DNA of 64,000 bases from Desmodus rotundus (Eukaryota; Chordata; Mammalia; Chiroptera; Phyllostomidae): contig NC_071392.1 of NCBI RefSeq assembly GCF_022682495.2, forward strand, positions 105,390,896 to 105,454,895, given 5' to 3'. The notes under the pieces were generated by a model that was not told where the DNA came from, did not search any database, and worked only from the letters and a program-made list of their open reading frames with translations. Below are positions 1 to 12,130 of the stretch, piece by piece; within the stretch, counting starts at the first letter, position 1, and every line of letters starts with the position of its first letter. Both the position numbers and the translations under genes were made by a program.

Positions 1-3000
1 ACCAAGAGGCGTGAGAACTGACGTCACTCCCGAGCAGTCACGAGGTTTGTTTGGCATCTCTGCACCTCTCACGCCACCACGGGACAGACACACGTATACA
101 TCGGCTAATATTTTACTTCCTAAATGAAGGAAGGGTTTTAGAGAAGCTTAAAAGCCAAAAACTTCAAAATGAGGTATTATAATAACGCCACACAGTACCA
201 CAGCTATTGCCTACCCAAATGAAAAAAGTAATCCCATGTACTGAGCTGAGGCTGTGACGGCAGGTAAAGAAACTGCCCACCGGGTGGAGTTCGGAAAGGC
301 TCGGTGTCTCACAGGAACGTGGGGAAAATACCTCTTTCCTGCCCTGCTGCTTTTTGGCAAAAAATTGTAGCAGCTTGTAAGCCGAAGTGTTTGTAAACTT
401 AAGGACAGGGTGCTCCTGGGATGCAGAACGAGGTGCGAGGGAGCTAAAGCCACCTTCTCGGAAGAGCAGATAAGAGGAAGCTCGTGTTTCCTGCTGTTTC
501 TGTAGCTTCCTTTCTGCGGAATTCAGCCCTTCCCCATGAAGGTACAGCGGGGTTCCAGGAGGAGACACTTTCCTGTGTGGTAGTATGTGGGAAGAAACTG
601 GGGGGGAAACCCCGTATTACCTAAACTTACAGATGCACTTGGAAGATGTAGGCGCCAATTCATTCCAACCTGCACTTCCTGAATAGCCCAGATGGGAGGG
701 CCCCTAATAAGATAGTGTCCCTGTGACAGACAGTGTCCCTGTGACAGGGTGGCTGATGCCAGCAGCAGAGCCCTCAGAGTCGGGGTGTGATCCCCTTTTA
801 GTACATGAGGATTCTGGGGCGCTCAGTGACTCACCCAAAGCCACACAGCAAGGTACAGCTAGAACTCATTGCTGCTGATTCACGCTTCCCTTCCCTACAC
901 TATACTATGCTGAATTTGGGGAGAAGTTCATGTCCAGTGCCTGTGGAATGGGCCGAGTTTTTCTCTAAAGGGAAACACTCCCAGTTCTCCGGCGTCCGCT
1001 GGGGCGCCCTCAGGGCCCCCGCCTCCACCACCGAGCAAGGCTCCCCACGTGCTCCCTTGGTCGTTCCCCTGCCCCTGCTGGGGAAACTACAGAAACGCCC
1101 GGTGGAGCCACACAGGCTGCCTGATTTCAGCCGGGGTGGGCCTGCTTTCACAGCTTGGTCCAGACTCCGAGGTGCCAAGACTGCTGGATCTCTCTTTGGA
1201 GCCAAAACAAAGCACAGCCGCTCCAGCAGGCAGGGGGCAAACGCTGGCTCTGACTCCTCCCACAAGCTGAAAGGAACGGCTCCTAGCTCCCGCCACAGGG
1301 GCTGGAACATCCTTCCTGGCCTCTGAGACAGTAAGCCTGGCCACCTAGGTGACGTCACACAAAGGCAATGGCCTGCGATGCAGTTCCAGCCATGGAAGCT
1401 CGGTGGGGCCGAGCAACTCATTTTTCTGTCTAGCTTTTTTTGTTGTTTTTTGTTTTAATCTCTCTCCTCTTTGGGACCTAGTAAAGCCTCTAACCGGGGT
1501 CCCCATCCAGGCAGATGGGCACCGATCCCTCTATCTACGAACCCTCTACCTACGCTGGCCATCCCATGTGTCCTACTTAGAACTCTTCAGCTACACTGGT
1601 GGCGCCGTCATCCCCAGATGGGACTCGAGGTGGCCAGGGTGTGCATTTTGGCACCTGCTGCTCAGCCAGGCCCCGAGGGATCTGGGAGCAGCACCTACGG
1701 TGACTCGAGCTCTCCCTAGCATTGGCACTAACGAGGTAAGTCATTTCCACCAGCAGCTTCTCCAGACATTTCCAAAGTGCTATGAAGATGAACAGCTTAT
1801 TCGCAGCAGACTGGCCTTCGAATCTCAGTGCACTGTTCCCTTCCTAAGCGAGCTGGCCACCTTGCCCGCTGGCCTAGGAAGTGCACAGCGAAGGTACACA
1901 CCACACAGTGCTTGTCGCTTCTTAACACAATTTACATGGAATGGATAGGAAAGGAAGTAGGTCGAAAGCCACAAGGTGAACCCCCTAATCTGATGCTTGG
2001 GCAAAGGCTAACTTCTTCACAGGGAGAGTCCAAAGTGTTGAGATGCAAAACTAACGTTCAGGCTGGCTGGGCAGACTGAAGTGTGTCCACCCACACCAGA
2101 GAAACACAGGAAGGTTAGGGAGGGCAGGGCCCCAGAAGTGACCCAGCAATAACCTGCCCTTGTATTCATTCCCAGAGACCCAACTGTCAGAATGCCAGTA
2201 ATTTAGCCATCCCCTGCTGCCCCCATACACTACGCCTTAGAACCTCAGGGATGGGGGGCCCATACAAGACCCTGGTAGCCTCAATTGCCTGCCCTCACAA
2301 AGCCACCCTTTTCACCTTTAACCCTCACTATGAAAAGGAAGTTAGTATCGCTGGGTCCCAGGAATACACAAACTTGTTCCTTTAAAGGCAGGGCCAAATG
2401 GTGAGTGATACATCCCCCCTGGAAAGGCCCAGGTGCATCCCAAAAAATGATCCAGCCACTTGCATCTACGGAGTCATCTTTTGAAGCAGAAAAGCGATGC
2501 CTAACAATCAATAACTAAATCAAACCCAGAGCCTCAGCAGCCCCCAGGGCCCTGGGTGCCGTTTATCTAGTCCCCTTTCACAGGTGAGAGGGCTGAGGCT
2601 GGCAGGGGACCAGGCCTTGCCCACAGTCACACACCAAGGCTGGAGCTCAAGTCTCTTAATCCTCAGGCTCGAATTCTTTTAGCTACACAGGCCTGGCATC
2701 CGGTATTTTGGGTTGAGTAAAATCACATACTTTTAGGACCCTGCACGATTCTACTGAGAACCAGGGCTAAGGCTTTATGGATTTGGGAAAATGAGTTTCT
2801 ATTGCAAGATTCAACCAAGGAATCCCACGGGTGCTTGGAGGCTCTGGCTCCCAAACGCGATCAGGAAGTTCTGCTCATGTCCCGATGTGTTTCTGATTCG
2901 GATAAGGTGCTTTCCAAACCCCTGATGGCAATAGGCCTGGACCTCCAACGTGTAGATTCCTGATGAGCAACAGAAGTCTGGGGCCAAGAGTCATGTGAAA

Positions 3001-3412
3001 GACACAAGCTCCTGAAGTCTCACGTGTGGCCACCTTGCCGCTTTGACCAAAGCGTTTCAGAGGAATGTGCTCACTGGCCCGTTGGGTTGTTTTATCCTGG
3101 GATGTAGGACCAAAGTCACTTTTTCTTGCTTTGAGATGTGTAAGAACCAGATACAGCTTCCAGATTAATAGTTGCAAACTGGAATTCCAAACATTTGGGA
3201 ATCACTGGAAACATTTTCTGGGTCTTCCATGGAATGATTCAAGTAATCCAGGGCGCACCCCTTGGCTCGCCCTTGGGGCAATCCAGGCTTTCCTCCAAGC
3301 TGCAGCGTACTTATGAGGGGCAAGAACTAGTCCATGGCACCGAAAATTCTCCTTGTGCCTCCCCAATGAGAAAAGGAAAGGACTCAGAGATGGTGGCGCT
3401 CACAGGGGCGCG
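1..3412 (-). other. TTPAL: Probable TTPAL 3' UTR and downstream flank
   Basis: This stretch lies immediately downstream (minus strand) of the TTPAL stop codon. No open frame here looks like a real protein. I expect most of it to be 3' UTR because the human gene has a long one, but the true 3' end is not resolved. There is no minus-strand AATAAA. The only close match is ATTAAA at 1454-1459, followed by an A-rich stretch that could equally be a repeat tail. MIR-like fragments are visible at about 810-890 and 2550-2700. An 18-bp-period duplication sits at 714-747. The neighbouring gene expected from synteny (SERINC3) is not visible and probably lies beyond the left edge. Confidence 0.55.
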
Positions 3413-3691
3413 CTAGTAGCAGGAGTACAGCTGTGATTTCACGGCCCGCATGGAGTCGTCGCACTGGGCGTCTGAGGTCGGTGCCCCGGCCAGCAGGGCC
3501 TGGCCCAGGATGCTGTCGCAGGTGGGGACAGGCTGGCAGAACTCTCTCACAAAGTCCTCCTCCGAGGCCAGCAGCACCGCGTTCCATGCGGTGACGTCCA
3601 GCTCGCCAGCCGTGCCCCCGTACTCCTTGGGGAGAATGCTTTTTGGGAGGCTTGTGTGGAGAGAGTTCAGGTCAGACCCATGGAGGAAAAA
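3413..3691 (-). CDS. TTPAL: TTPAL exon 5 (last coding exon) with stop
   Basis: The acceptor is ctcctccag before 3691. The exon encodes 92 residues, FFLHGSDLNSLHTSLP to KSQLYSCY, followed by TAG at 3413-3415. It holds the end of the CRAL-TRIO domain (ILPKEYGGTAGEL) and a C-terminal tail that differs from the human tail as I recall it only by scattered substitutions, with no length change. Confidence 0.95.
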   Translation of the reverse strand, partial: FFLHGSDLNSLHTSLPKSILPKEYGGTAGELDVTAWNAVLLASEEDFVREFCQPVPTCDSILGQALLAGAPTSDAQCDDSMRAVKSQLYSCY

Positions 3692-6600
3692 CTGGAGGAG
3701 AAGGAAATGAAAACGCACATGGCCTTAGGTTAAATATCGGTAATTCAGTAACCTCCTTCATGGCATGTGTCAAGCAAGTATTTGGCGAATGAATAAAGGA
3801 GCGGTTGATGGCACGTCTCCCCTTCCAATTCCTCGAAAAACCTGAGGATCCTTAAGTCTCCTTTCCTCATTCCCCATGCCCTGTTGGCTGTCACTTCAAA
3901 ATATAACCAGATTCCAAGCACCGTGCCGCCGCCACTGCTCCCCTGGACTCCCACCGCAGCCTCCTTCCTGGCCCCCCTGCTCGTGCCCTTGTCCCACCAC
4001 AACCCAGCCCTTCCAGCGGAAGTCCAATCACATTACTGCTCCGTACAGCGCCCCAGCCCTCCCCCCTCACAGGCTTGACGCTGGAGCCTGAACGATGGCC
4101 CACAGGGCCTGTCACAAGCTGGCGGGTTACTGCTCTGCCTCCCCCCGGCCCCTCTCCCCTCTGCTGCTCCTCCAGCAGACCCAGCACACTCCCACCTCAG
4201 GGTCGGCTGTTGCTGGTCTCCACAGAGATGTAAGGCCCACTCTGTCACCTCTTTCAAGTCTTTGCTCAAATGCCAACTTCCCAATGACGCCACCTCTCAC
4301 CACCCCGTTGACTACTACAACCCCCTCCGCCCTCCCGCACTCACTGACCCATTTTCCCCCACTGCACTTATCAGGTTCTATACTAGCTAACGTGCACAAT
4401 CTGCTGTCTCTATCTCCCTAGAATGTAAGCTTCCTGGGGGCACAGATTTTGGTCTATTTTGTTCATCTAAAGCATACTTGCACGTAGTAGGTGATCAATA
4501 TTTTTGAATGAATGAATGAATGAGTGAATGAATGAACATATGAAGGACCAAAGGAACAAGATTGTGGGCCACAAACAGGGTCATTTCACAGATGTAAAAG
4601 ACCTGGTCCAAAGGCTGCTTTGGGAAAAGCAGGCTCCAAAGAGATCTCCGGAAACCGACACAGGCTCAAACCCAGGCACGGAAGCCACTGAGTTAGCGGT
4701 TCCCAAACCTAGCTGCAGCAGACACACCTAGATGTTAAAAGCACAGACCCTTGGGCTTCACCCCTGAGCTGATGAATTAAAGCCTTCCAGGAAATGGCCT
4801 GGGGATCTGGATTTTTAAGTTCCTTCCCTTGCAATCTTGAGATTCTCTATCTTTCTGCTCTTCCTCTTTGAAAAACAAATTATGAAATTCAAGACCCAGT
4901 CTTTGGAGTGATCACAATCTTTGTAGGCCTAGGGAAGGGGAAACATACCACCCCTCCCATTTCAATCGCGGTGCTGGGAAAGGCTAAGAGAAGTGGCTCT
5001 TCCATCTTTTAGTGTCATCCACCCTTTCTTAATAAAAATTAAGCTAAAAACTCACCAATTTCATAAACCTTGAATTACTCCCAAAACTTTATACAGCGAG
5101 AAAACAAAGTAGGTAAATGGAAAGGCTTAAATAGCATTTTGAAGCCCAAGGAGCCGTAGTAAGAAACTTCCATAACTTTGTAACCACCTACCCAGTGACC
5201 ACCTTTCCCCACGTCCTTTTCCACGTGAAATACACTGTTGGCTCATAATGCCCCGCCCAGGACATCGGAAAGTCTGGATGACGACGGAGCCCTTCGGATG
5301 ACGACCCTGGCTCTGCTCTCTCTACTGTCAAATATCACTTTCTTATTCGCTTCATCTTCCCTTCACGGAAAAGACTGTTCATTGCACTTCCCAAGTGAAT
5401 AGGCCCAGGGGAAAAAATAATAAACTAAAATAAATTTTCTGATGATGTCACAAATACAGGAGCAAAAAAAATAGTAAAGTGCTTAAGTCAACAGAATTGC
5501 CACTTACTCTGTTTGCTATTTTCTCCTTCAGAAATGGTTTTATGATGGCAAAAATGCCCTTAAATATTCGCGGTTCATTCACTACGTGGACTGCTTTTAT
5601 CCGAATGGGGAAACCGTCCTGTGGGGGAAGGAAAGGGAATGTTAGAACATACAGGGTATTTGCAAAGTGTCTGTTACCACAGCCTGCTTCCCCCAGTGAA
5701 ATCTTCATTTTAGGTCCCAGGATCAGTCTGGTCTGGTTCTCAGGGCCTCCTCAGAGAAACCCGAGTCGGTGCTAAATAGGAAGGCGAGCCTCAGGGAAAG
5801 AGTCTCTCTTGGGACCCCGAGCTGGGTAAGGAGGGAGTCAGGCAAACTAGTGGAGAGCCACTCCTCTTGTGGCAAAATAAACGGTCTGAGCTAAATGGGT
5901 GGATCTAGAGGTACCACACCTGCTGGATCAGTGTTGCCTAAAATGTGTTCCTCAGGAAGTTATGAGGTGTGATGCAGAAAAGGGCTCCATGGTAGGTAAG
6001 TATGAGCATTAGACTCAATATAGTCAAATAGGTTCAAGAGCTTTAATATGCAAATATTTACAGTGAAATTCACGAGGAAGAAACTTGCTTTACCTTATTT
6101 CCCAAACTTACTTAACCCTGGAATTCTGTCTCCCAGATCACCTTATAGGACTAGGAAACAATGACCCAAACTCATCATACTGACCCTTGAAGCTACATGG
6201 TATTTAGCAGGAGGCATCAAACGAAGAGAAGCTGCTAAGGAAAGCCAGAGTACCCCTCAAAGCCAGAATTCAAATTTCTGGTAATGACCAAACGTGACCT
6301 TGATGTTTCAATAATCAGCCTGGGGCGCAGCAGGGGCTCGAGCTCACTGAGAACTGTTCCAGCTCCGGTGCCCCACAGCCCATACAGGACAGCGCCCCAC
6401 GGGCTGGGTCAGAATGAACTGGGAGTCCAGCCTGTTAGAGACTCGGGCCAGACTGCATCCTCCAGGTCTGTTTCCCCATCTACCAAAAAGGAGATGTAAG
6501 TCTTGACTGTCTTGAAAGATTCCTTGAAGGACTGAATGGGTAGGGTGACTACAAAAGCACGCTGCAAACCGTTACACACGGTGAAAATATGTAAAGAACT

Positions 6601-9600
6601 TTATGGTTCCCCGTGACTTGTGTTCTGAGACACAGACCCTGAAGGGCTACAGCACCCGGCAAACAGTCCGCCAGCGGTCCACGTCCCCAGTCCCACAGGC
6701 GGCAGGACAGGCTCTAACACACTGGGCAGAGCACAACTTCTCAGTTTCATTTGCTAGGAGAATTTCTCCTGCCTTCTTGATTAAAAAAAAAAAAAAAAAA
6801 GCAGAAAGCATTTCTCTGGCTTTTGGACTCTTGCCCGAAAGCTGATCTTGCCTGACTGAAGGTACCTCAGAAATGACAGGAGAACCGCATGGGAATGAGT
6901 GGTAAACAGCCTTTTACATTTCCCATAATGCTTCTGTATTTTTCTCCCTGTAGGAGTGGGAAGTGGGGTGTGCGCACCACATGGTAAATGGACAGAGCCC
7001 CGGGAAAGCCAAAACCACCACAGAAGAGGCACGTGACAAACGGGAGCCATACCTGAAGGATGCCAATCACCTTTTTGGCTATGAAAGGGCCAAAGTGAGA
7101 TGCTTTTGATAAGCTCACTCCTTTGTAGTCTGCGAGGATTACAATGCCATTCACTTGGGTTTCTTCAGACTGAATGAGTTTCTCTAATGTCAAGTATATG
7201 GCTCGGATATTTTCGGTAATTGGGTAGTTGCTCGGTATCCACCTGTCTGAGAGAGGATCGGTATGTTACAGAAATAAACACAATCAGACAGGCTAAGATT
7301 TATCTCCGTGCCAAAACTGATGTTTGAAAAAGAAAAGCAAGATATGCTACTGGCATGGCTCTATTTAGGTCGGGAAATCAGGCACCTTTGGCAGCAGCTG
7401 ACACTTCTTAACTGCAAGCACAGCGGCACGTTCTGAAATGCAAAAGCAAGCGAGTGTGGAAATGAAAAGCGTTAACCCTGAAGTCAGACACTGGGTGAGT
7501 TACTTCCTTCCTCTGAGCCTCCCTTGCCTCACAAGTGGAACGGGACAGTAGTACTCAACTTAACGGACATCTGTACCTCCTGCCGTCAGATGTGTCTTCA
7601 TAACTGCACCCTGATCTTTCCCGGGGGACCACCTCTTCCTAGGCTAGCCATGCAGTTTGGACCCAGTTGAACTGACTCCTGGCTCCAGACGTGGGCTGGG
7701 CCAAGCCGGCTCTTCATCCACCTGGCCACAGAGTGTGATCCAAGCCAGGTCAAGTGAGCTAAGGGGACTCAATCCCGGAACTCTGGCCCTTTGGAGAGAG
7801 AAGATCTCTTTCCTCTTGGAGTGGAGAGGGTGGGAGCCTGAGACACAGGGGCCCCACGGGACAACAGCTGGTCTGGGAAGGAAGCCCACGCCGAGGACAG
7901 CAGAGAGGGAGGTGGCCTTCTAGTGCCGTAGTCTGAGCAAATTCCCTTCCCAGGCTGGATGCTCCTTTAATTCTCCCCATAGAGTGGAGGAGTCTTTCCT
8001 ATCTTTGGGAAAAAGATGAAAAATGACAACTTTTAACTATTAACCATTATTCTCAAGAAAATCCCGCCAAGACTCGTGCAGCCCTTTGTTAGAAAGATGA
8101 AACTCCACATGATCACCACCAATGGGATGTGTAATATGCACAAAATTCCTATAAGAAAACCTTTGTCCAAAAATCGTGCCAGCTTGCTGTTTAATGTTGC
8201 TGCCAATTAAAACTGCTTCTCCATAGCCGGCTGTCATCCTTTTCAATCGCGGATGACTCAGAAGAGCTTCTAAAAAGGCAAAGCCGATCCCCAGTTGAGA
8301 ACAAAACCTTCTCTGTCTGCCTCCTCCTAAAAGGTTGGGTCGGTGGGCAGGGGCCTAGATCCTCCCCAGATGTACGAGGAAAAAATTCATCTTACAAGCA
8401 AAGGGTTGAAGCCACATAAGAGGTGAAATCAGTGTGGTAATATCTGACTGTTTCATCACACTCCTATGGATTGAGTACAGAGAAGCTGCAGAAAAACCCT
8501 TGACTGGGTTTTGATGTCTCCTGGTGCCCTGAAATCTCCACTGTGTGGCTCAGGTCAATTTAAAAATAAGCACCTCTCATTCTGGAAAGTGCCTGAAACA
8601 GCATATAAAGCAGTTAATTAACACTGTGCCTGGGTCGCAGTACAGGCTCAAGAGAATGGTTTAGTCTCCAAAGAGAGTTTCAGTAAGTGACAAACGGAAA
8701 TGGCAACAAGGGTCTTAAAGGAAGAGTCCATTCCCATCAGCAGTCCCTTCGGAGGCGTCTGTACGCATGAGCAAAGAGGACTGCCGGCAAGTCCGCACCT
8801 CCCTGGCTTGGTGGGAAGAACACCGTAATCTCACTTTCAAATTTCGCCTCAGCTCTGGCCCAGGGGACAAATGTTGCAGCTGGGGCTGGGGTGGGGAACA
8901 CTCCCGAGTTCGTCATGCATTTGGTGTCACAGAAGACATCAGAAGGAAGAATGCGAAGGCTTGAGTTCTACTGTCTCCTAGTCGTGGTGTCAGCTAAAAA
9001 GGTCCCCGCACATTTCCAGCGTGTGTGCTGCCAAAGCGAGCGCTGTCCCCACACATTTCAAACGCTTCTGGGGAGGTGACGGGGCAGGGACGGAAACTAC
9101 TGTGCCAAAGAAACACAAGGTGTCCTGATTACGATCATGAAGTGCTGAGATCAAAAGGTGAACCTGAAGTGAATCCTTGCAAAGGGCTGAACACAGCAGA
9201 GGCAAGGAGGGACAGCCGGAACGAGGCACAGGGTAGACTGACACCTTTTGGGGCGCTGCCAGCCCACACTGATATCTGCGCCTCCCTTGCTCATAAGTGA
9301 GGGGAGTGCCGGGGGCTGGGCCGCCCTGCTTATGCCTGATGACCAGGGCGGCTTTCTCAGCCCTCCAGAGTCTCAACCCTAGAAATCCAGAATTTGCATT
9401 GAAGGGACTTAGTGCGGTGGCCAGGTAACCTGGGAACTGAGGGGTGCCCGCAGCAAAAGCCAGGCCACAGAGAGGAGAGTGAAGACGACATGCAAGGGGC
9501 AGCAGACACGTATGGCCCAGAGACACACAGACTAAGACCCACAGAGGCAGAAGCAGGGAGAGAGGCTGGCTCAGTGCCCCCAGGGGGCGTGAAATGGGGT

Positions 9601-10284
9601 CTGGTTCCGGGCTCCAGGTCGAGGGAGAGCTGCGAATGTGAGATGCTCCTGTCTCCTCAGATGAACTCTGCCCTTTTTCTTAAGCCAGGGTGAGTAGGCT
9701 TTTGTCATCTGCCATCAAAAGAGCCTTGGCGAAAACAGGGAGGGGATAAGAGGGCAAAGGAAAAGGAGAGAGGGTGCTGGACCTGACACCACCCAAGCAG
9801 AGGCTATACACACACACCCGCCACAGCCTAGGGCAATACCTGGGCGGATGCAGAGGATGTGGCAGCCCCGGGGGTCGGTGTGGGGCAGCACAGTGAGGAA
9901 TCCTGAAGCGAGCACATCTTTTAAGGCCGAGGGCCTCAGGTTATTGAAGACTTCAGGCCAGCTTCTCCTGCAGCTGTGGTAGTTGATCAGGAGCTGCAGG
10001 GCCCGGTCGTAATCGAACTTGCGGGCTCGGAGGAAGCGCAGCAGGAAGGCATCATCTAGAGAGGTGCTCAGATTCGGGTACTCCTTCCGCACCATGTCGC
10101 GGAGGGCCTGGACATCTCGAAGTCTCCATTCCGGCTTCTCCTGCAGCTCTTCCCTGGCCTTGGTGACCAGCTCTTCCGTCAGCGAGCACACATAGCCGGG
10201 AAGCTCGGGGGCGGGCGGCAGCTCATTTTCCGAAAGTGAGGCCGCAGAAGGGCTGGTTCTCAGAGAGTCGCTTTCTTCTGACAT
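3413..10284 (-). CDS. TTPAL: TTPAL, alpha-tocopherol transfer protein-like (complete spliced CDS)
   Basis: The coding sequence joins complement(3413..3691, 5508..5618, 7053..7246, 9840..10284) and gives 342 codons plus TAG. All junctions are GT-AG and keep the frame. The product belongs to the Sec14-like CRAL-TRIO family of cytosolic lipid-transfer proteins. A CRAL-TRIO N-terminal helical segment spans roughly residues 48-110 and the lipid-binding domain roughly 117-282. By alignment from memory with alpha-TTP, Lys246 and Arg250 match the phosphoinositide-contacting Lys217 and Arg221, so membrane-directed ligand release may be shared; this is inference. The true ligand of TTPAL is less well established than that of TTPA. 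The start codon context is weak (C at -3, T at +4), but the reading begins MSEESDSLRTSPS as in mammalian TTPAL. No frameshift or premature stop is present. Confidence 0.97.
4050..4535 (+). repeat. L2 LINE 3' fragment with GAAT-repeat tail
   Basis: The sequence reads like the L2 3' end on the plus strand: a block around ctttgctcaaatgccaactt, a segment ending in a TAGgtgatcaat-type tail, and then the (GAAT)n terminal tandem repeat typical of L2 tails at 4506-4535. It may begin further left, near 3880. It lies antisense to TTPAL within intron 4. Confidence 0.7.
4690..4835. repeat. MER5-like hAT non-autonomous DNA transposon fragment
   Basis: The start, gcggttcccaaacctagctg, and the later segment around ggggatctggattttt resemble the ends and interior of MER5A-class elements. 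It is degraded. The family call rests on recognition only. Confidence 0.5.
5508..5618 (-). CDS. TTPAL: TTPAL exon 4
   Basis: This 111-base exon encodes exactly 37 codons (DGFPIRIKAVHVVNEPR through EKIANR). The acceptor is ccccacag and the donor AACAGA|GTAAGTG. It covers the gate and basic patch of the lipid-binding domain. The last codon is the arginine equivalent to alpha-TTP Arg221. Confidence 0.95.
5619..7052 (-). other. TTPAL intron 3
   Basis: This is intronic sequence without a recognisable gene. A run of 18 A residues at 6782-6799 is the only low-complexity feature; it may be the tail of a decayed retroelement, but I see no clear body. Short ORFs here are shadows or chance. Confidence 0.8.
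7053..7246 (-). CDS. TTPAL: TTPAL exon 3
   Basis: The acceptor ctctctcag precedes 7246 and the donor is CTTCAG|GTATGG at 7051-7052. The exon is 194 bases: two bases complete the split Asp codon, then 64 codons. It encodes the central part of the CRAL-TRIO fold, including RWIPSNYPITENIRA and VNGIVILADYKGVSLSKASHF segments that match mammalian TTPAL. Confidence 0.95.
7478..7590 (+). repeat. MIR SINE fragment
   Basis: The block gggtgagttacttccttcct followed by a ctgagcctc segment and the aagtggaacggg stretch matches the conserved core and downstream part of MIR on the plus strand, with decay. Confidence 0.55.
8040..8326 (-). other. Unidentified intronic ORF, possible cryptic TTPAL terminal exon
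   Basis: A minus-strand frame is open from an upstream in-frame TAG near 8362 down to TAA at 8040-8042. The stretch from 8326 begins right after a pyrimidine-rich ccttttag acceptor-like site. If TTPAL exon 2, which ends with one base of a split codon, were spliced there, the frame would continue for about 95 codons to the TAA. The composition is protein-like, with segments such as IGFAFLEALLSHPRLKRM and THPIGGDHVEFHLSNKGLHE, and the internal ATG at 8244-8246 starts a 68-residue ORF. I do not recognise the protein. It could be a fragment of a processed pseudogene, an old mobile-element protein, an alternative terminal exon or chance. Confidence 0.35.
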
Positions 10285-10299
10285 TAGCGACCAGGATCC
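9840..10299 (-). CDS. TTPAL: TTPAL exon 2 (first coding exon)
   Basis: The exon begins after the acceptor tttgacag at 10300 with 15 bases of 5' UTR. It carries the ATG at 10282-10284 and 148 full codons plus one base. The donor is CCAG|GTATTG at 9838-9839. It encodes the acidic, serine-rich N-terminus and the CRAL-TRIO N-terminal helices, including the FLRARKFDYDRA motif typical of the family, and the start of the lipid-binding domain. Confidence 0.95.
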
Positions 10300-10599
10300 C
10301 TGTCAAAACAGAAGCCCCACGGGAAGTCAATGAAGCGCAGCACTGGTCATTGCAAACCCCAGGGCCGCTGATGCAGGGGGACAGGAACATCTTTGTTAAG
10401 CCAAGGAACCTCAGAGCAGTGGCTCCCAACTTGGGGGAGGGGCAACTGGATCTGAACCACATGCCCAGGTCCAACCCCAGACGGAAAGAAGTTAGAATCT
10501 CCCCCACGGCACCCAGGCACCTGCAGCAGGGTATGCGCAGCTCCCCGTCAAACACCGTGCCTTGCGCACGATGTGTGGGGTGGGTGCTCAACCTTACTC

Positions 10600-11160
10600 G
10601 TAGTTAAAGAAACGTGAATTAAAACAACTCTGATGTGCCTGCTGTTGGGAGAATAAATTAGATGGCCTCTTTAGATGCCAGCTTGTCAGTATCTACCAAA
10701 ACTTAAAACCACATACCCTTTGCCTCAGCATTCCATTTCCAGAACACATACATGTGGGCAAAATATGCATGGAAGGATAATCATCACAAGTATTGATTAT
10801 AAAGGCAAAAGACTGAAAACACTTTAACTCCATACCAGATGGAGACTGGTTAAATCATAGCACCACAGGAATGGAACACTATCTAGCCATGAAAAGGAAT
10901 CAGACAGAACTTTATAAATTGACATGTTAAGGGGAAAAAAAGCAGGTTGCAGAGCAGTGTACATAAACTAATCATGTTTACATTTAAAAAATATATACAT
11001 TTATACACTTGCAAATGCACCTAAAATTTCTGAAAGGAGATACAAGAAACTGTTGCCAAAGGTTCCCAGGAAACAGAACTGAAGAACCGGTTTTGTAAGG
11101 TGGGAGAGACTTTTTACTGTTCTGTTTTGTTTTTTACCGTACACAGTGTGACTTACCATG
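10600..11160 (+). repeat. L1 (old mammalian subfamily) 3' fragment
   Basis: The order of blocks matches the 3' end of L1 ORF2 and its 3' UTR on the plus strand: gtgaattaaaacaactctga, then a caaaacttaaaaccacatac block, the gactggttaaatcatagcac block, and the terminal gagactttttactgttctgt segment. It carries many substitutions and no usable reading frame. Confidence 0.75.
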
Positions 11161-11769
11161 GGGGCCCTGAAAGTGAACTCGCCGGACCCCCTGCTGGTGT
11201 GAAGCACAGCTGATGGCGGGCCCCAGCTCTGCCTTCTGGGTCCACCACCCAGTGGGTGCCCCTTTCCACAGATCACCCCCAGCCAGCGGCTGACATACTG
11301 ACTCCTCTAACAGGCAGCTCTGCCTCGGGGGCTCCCTGTCAGCCCGGCCAGCTGAACCCTTCACAGACCTGCGCTGCAGCCCAACACTTCCTGCCAAAAC
11401 CTCCTTCCCAGGGGCCGGCTCCGCTCCCTTAATGCTTTGTGGCTGTTGCCGCCAACAGATTTCTTGCATGTCTAATATCACCCTCACATCTGCTTCTTAG
11501 AAGACTGAGCCAGCACACTTACCAAATGAAAAACCAACACAAAACAGCTGCCTTCGATAGTCCAGTAACGCATAGCAGCAAGGCTGTCCAGTTCCAAAGC
11601 CCAAGCTCCTGTCCACGGGCTGCCACTGAATCCCCACTCAGAGCTCAACAAGGAAGGTAGGGACCACCTCAAGGCTCTCTGCACATGGTCAGTCTTCCCC
11701 CCAAGCCTATGGCAGCCATTGTGACCGGGTCACTTCCCCTATGCCTCAGGTCTGCCCACTCCATTCCTT

Positions 11770-11960
11770 GCATTCTAACCTCTAGCCCACAGGCGGCAAA
11801 CACAAGGCCTGTGGGCCGAATCTGGCCCTCCACCTTGTTTTACCCGGCCCGGCACCTTGTTTCTACCCGGTGGCAGTGCTGAGCTCTGGCTTAACTGTGA
11901 AGGATCAGTTACATTATGCAGTCCTCAAATTACCTTCAGCCCTTTGAAGGCAACCATGAG
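11770..11960. repeat. hAT-like non-autonomous DNA transposon fragment
   Basis: The ggcggcaaacacaaggcctg, tgggccgaatctggccctcc and ttacattatgcagtcctc blocks resemble non-autonomous hAT elements of mammals. I could not assign a family, and the right boundary is uncertain. Confidence 0.45.
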
Positions 11961-12130
11961 GCTGATGGGGTCTCCGGTGAAAATGTGTGTGACAACACTC
12001 CTCTAGCCCTACCCAGCTTCATTCACTTCCTCAAAGGTGTGTTCTTGTCTTGTACACCTCCTGTTTCCTCCAACTAACGTGCTCTTCCTCCAGTTCATCA
12101 CCTGATTCACCCTTACATTCTAATTAGATG

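Larger units (their letters stand above)
3692..5507 (-). other. TTPAL intron 4
   Basis: This is non-coding intron between exons 4 and 5. It contains an L2-type LINE fragment (about 3880-4535) and a MER5-like fragment (about 4690-4835). The remaining sequence, including the AT-rich 4850-5500 portion, shows nothing I recognise. Confidence 0.85.
7247..9839 (-). other. TTPAL intron 2
   Basis: This intron holds a MIR fragment at about 7478-7590 and an unexplained minus-strand open frame at 8040-8326, described separately. The rest, including the 8400-9800 portion with moderate CpG content, has nothing I can name. Confidence 0.8.
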
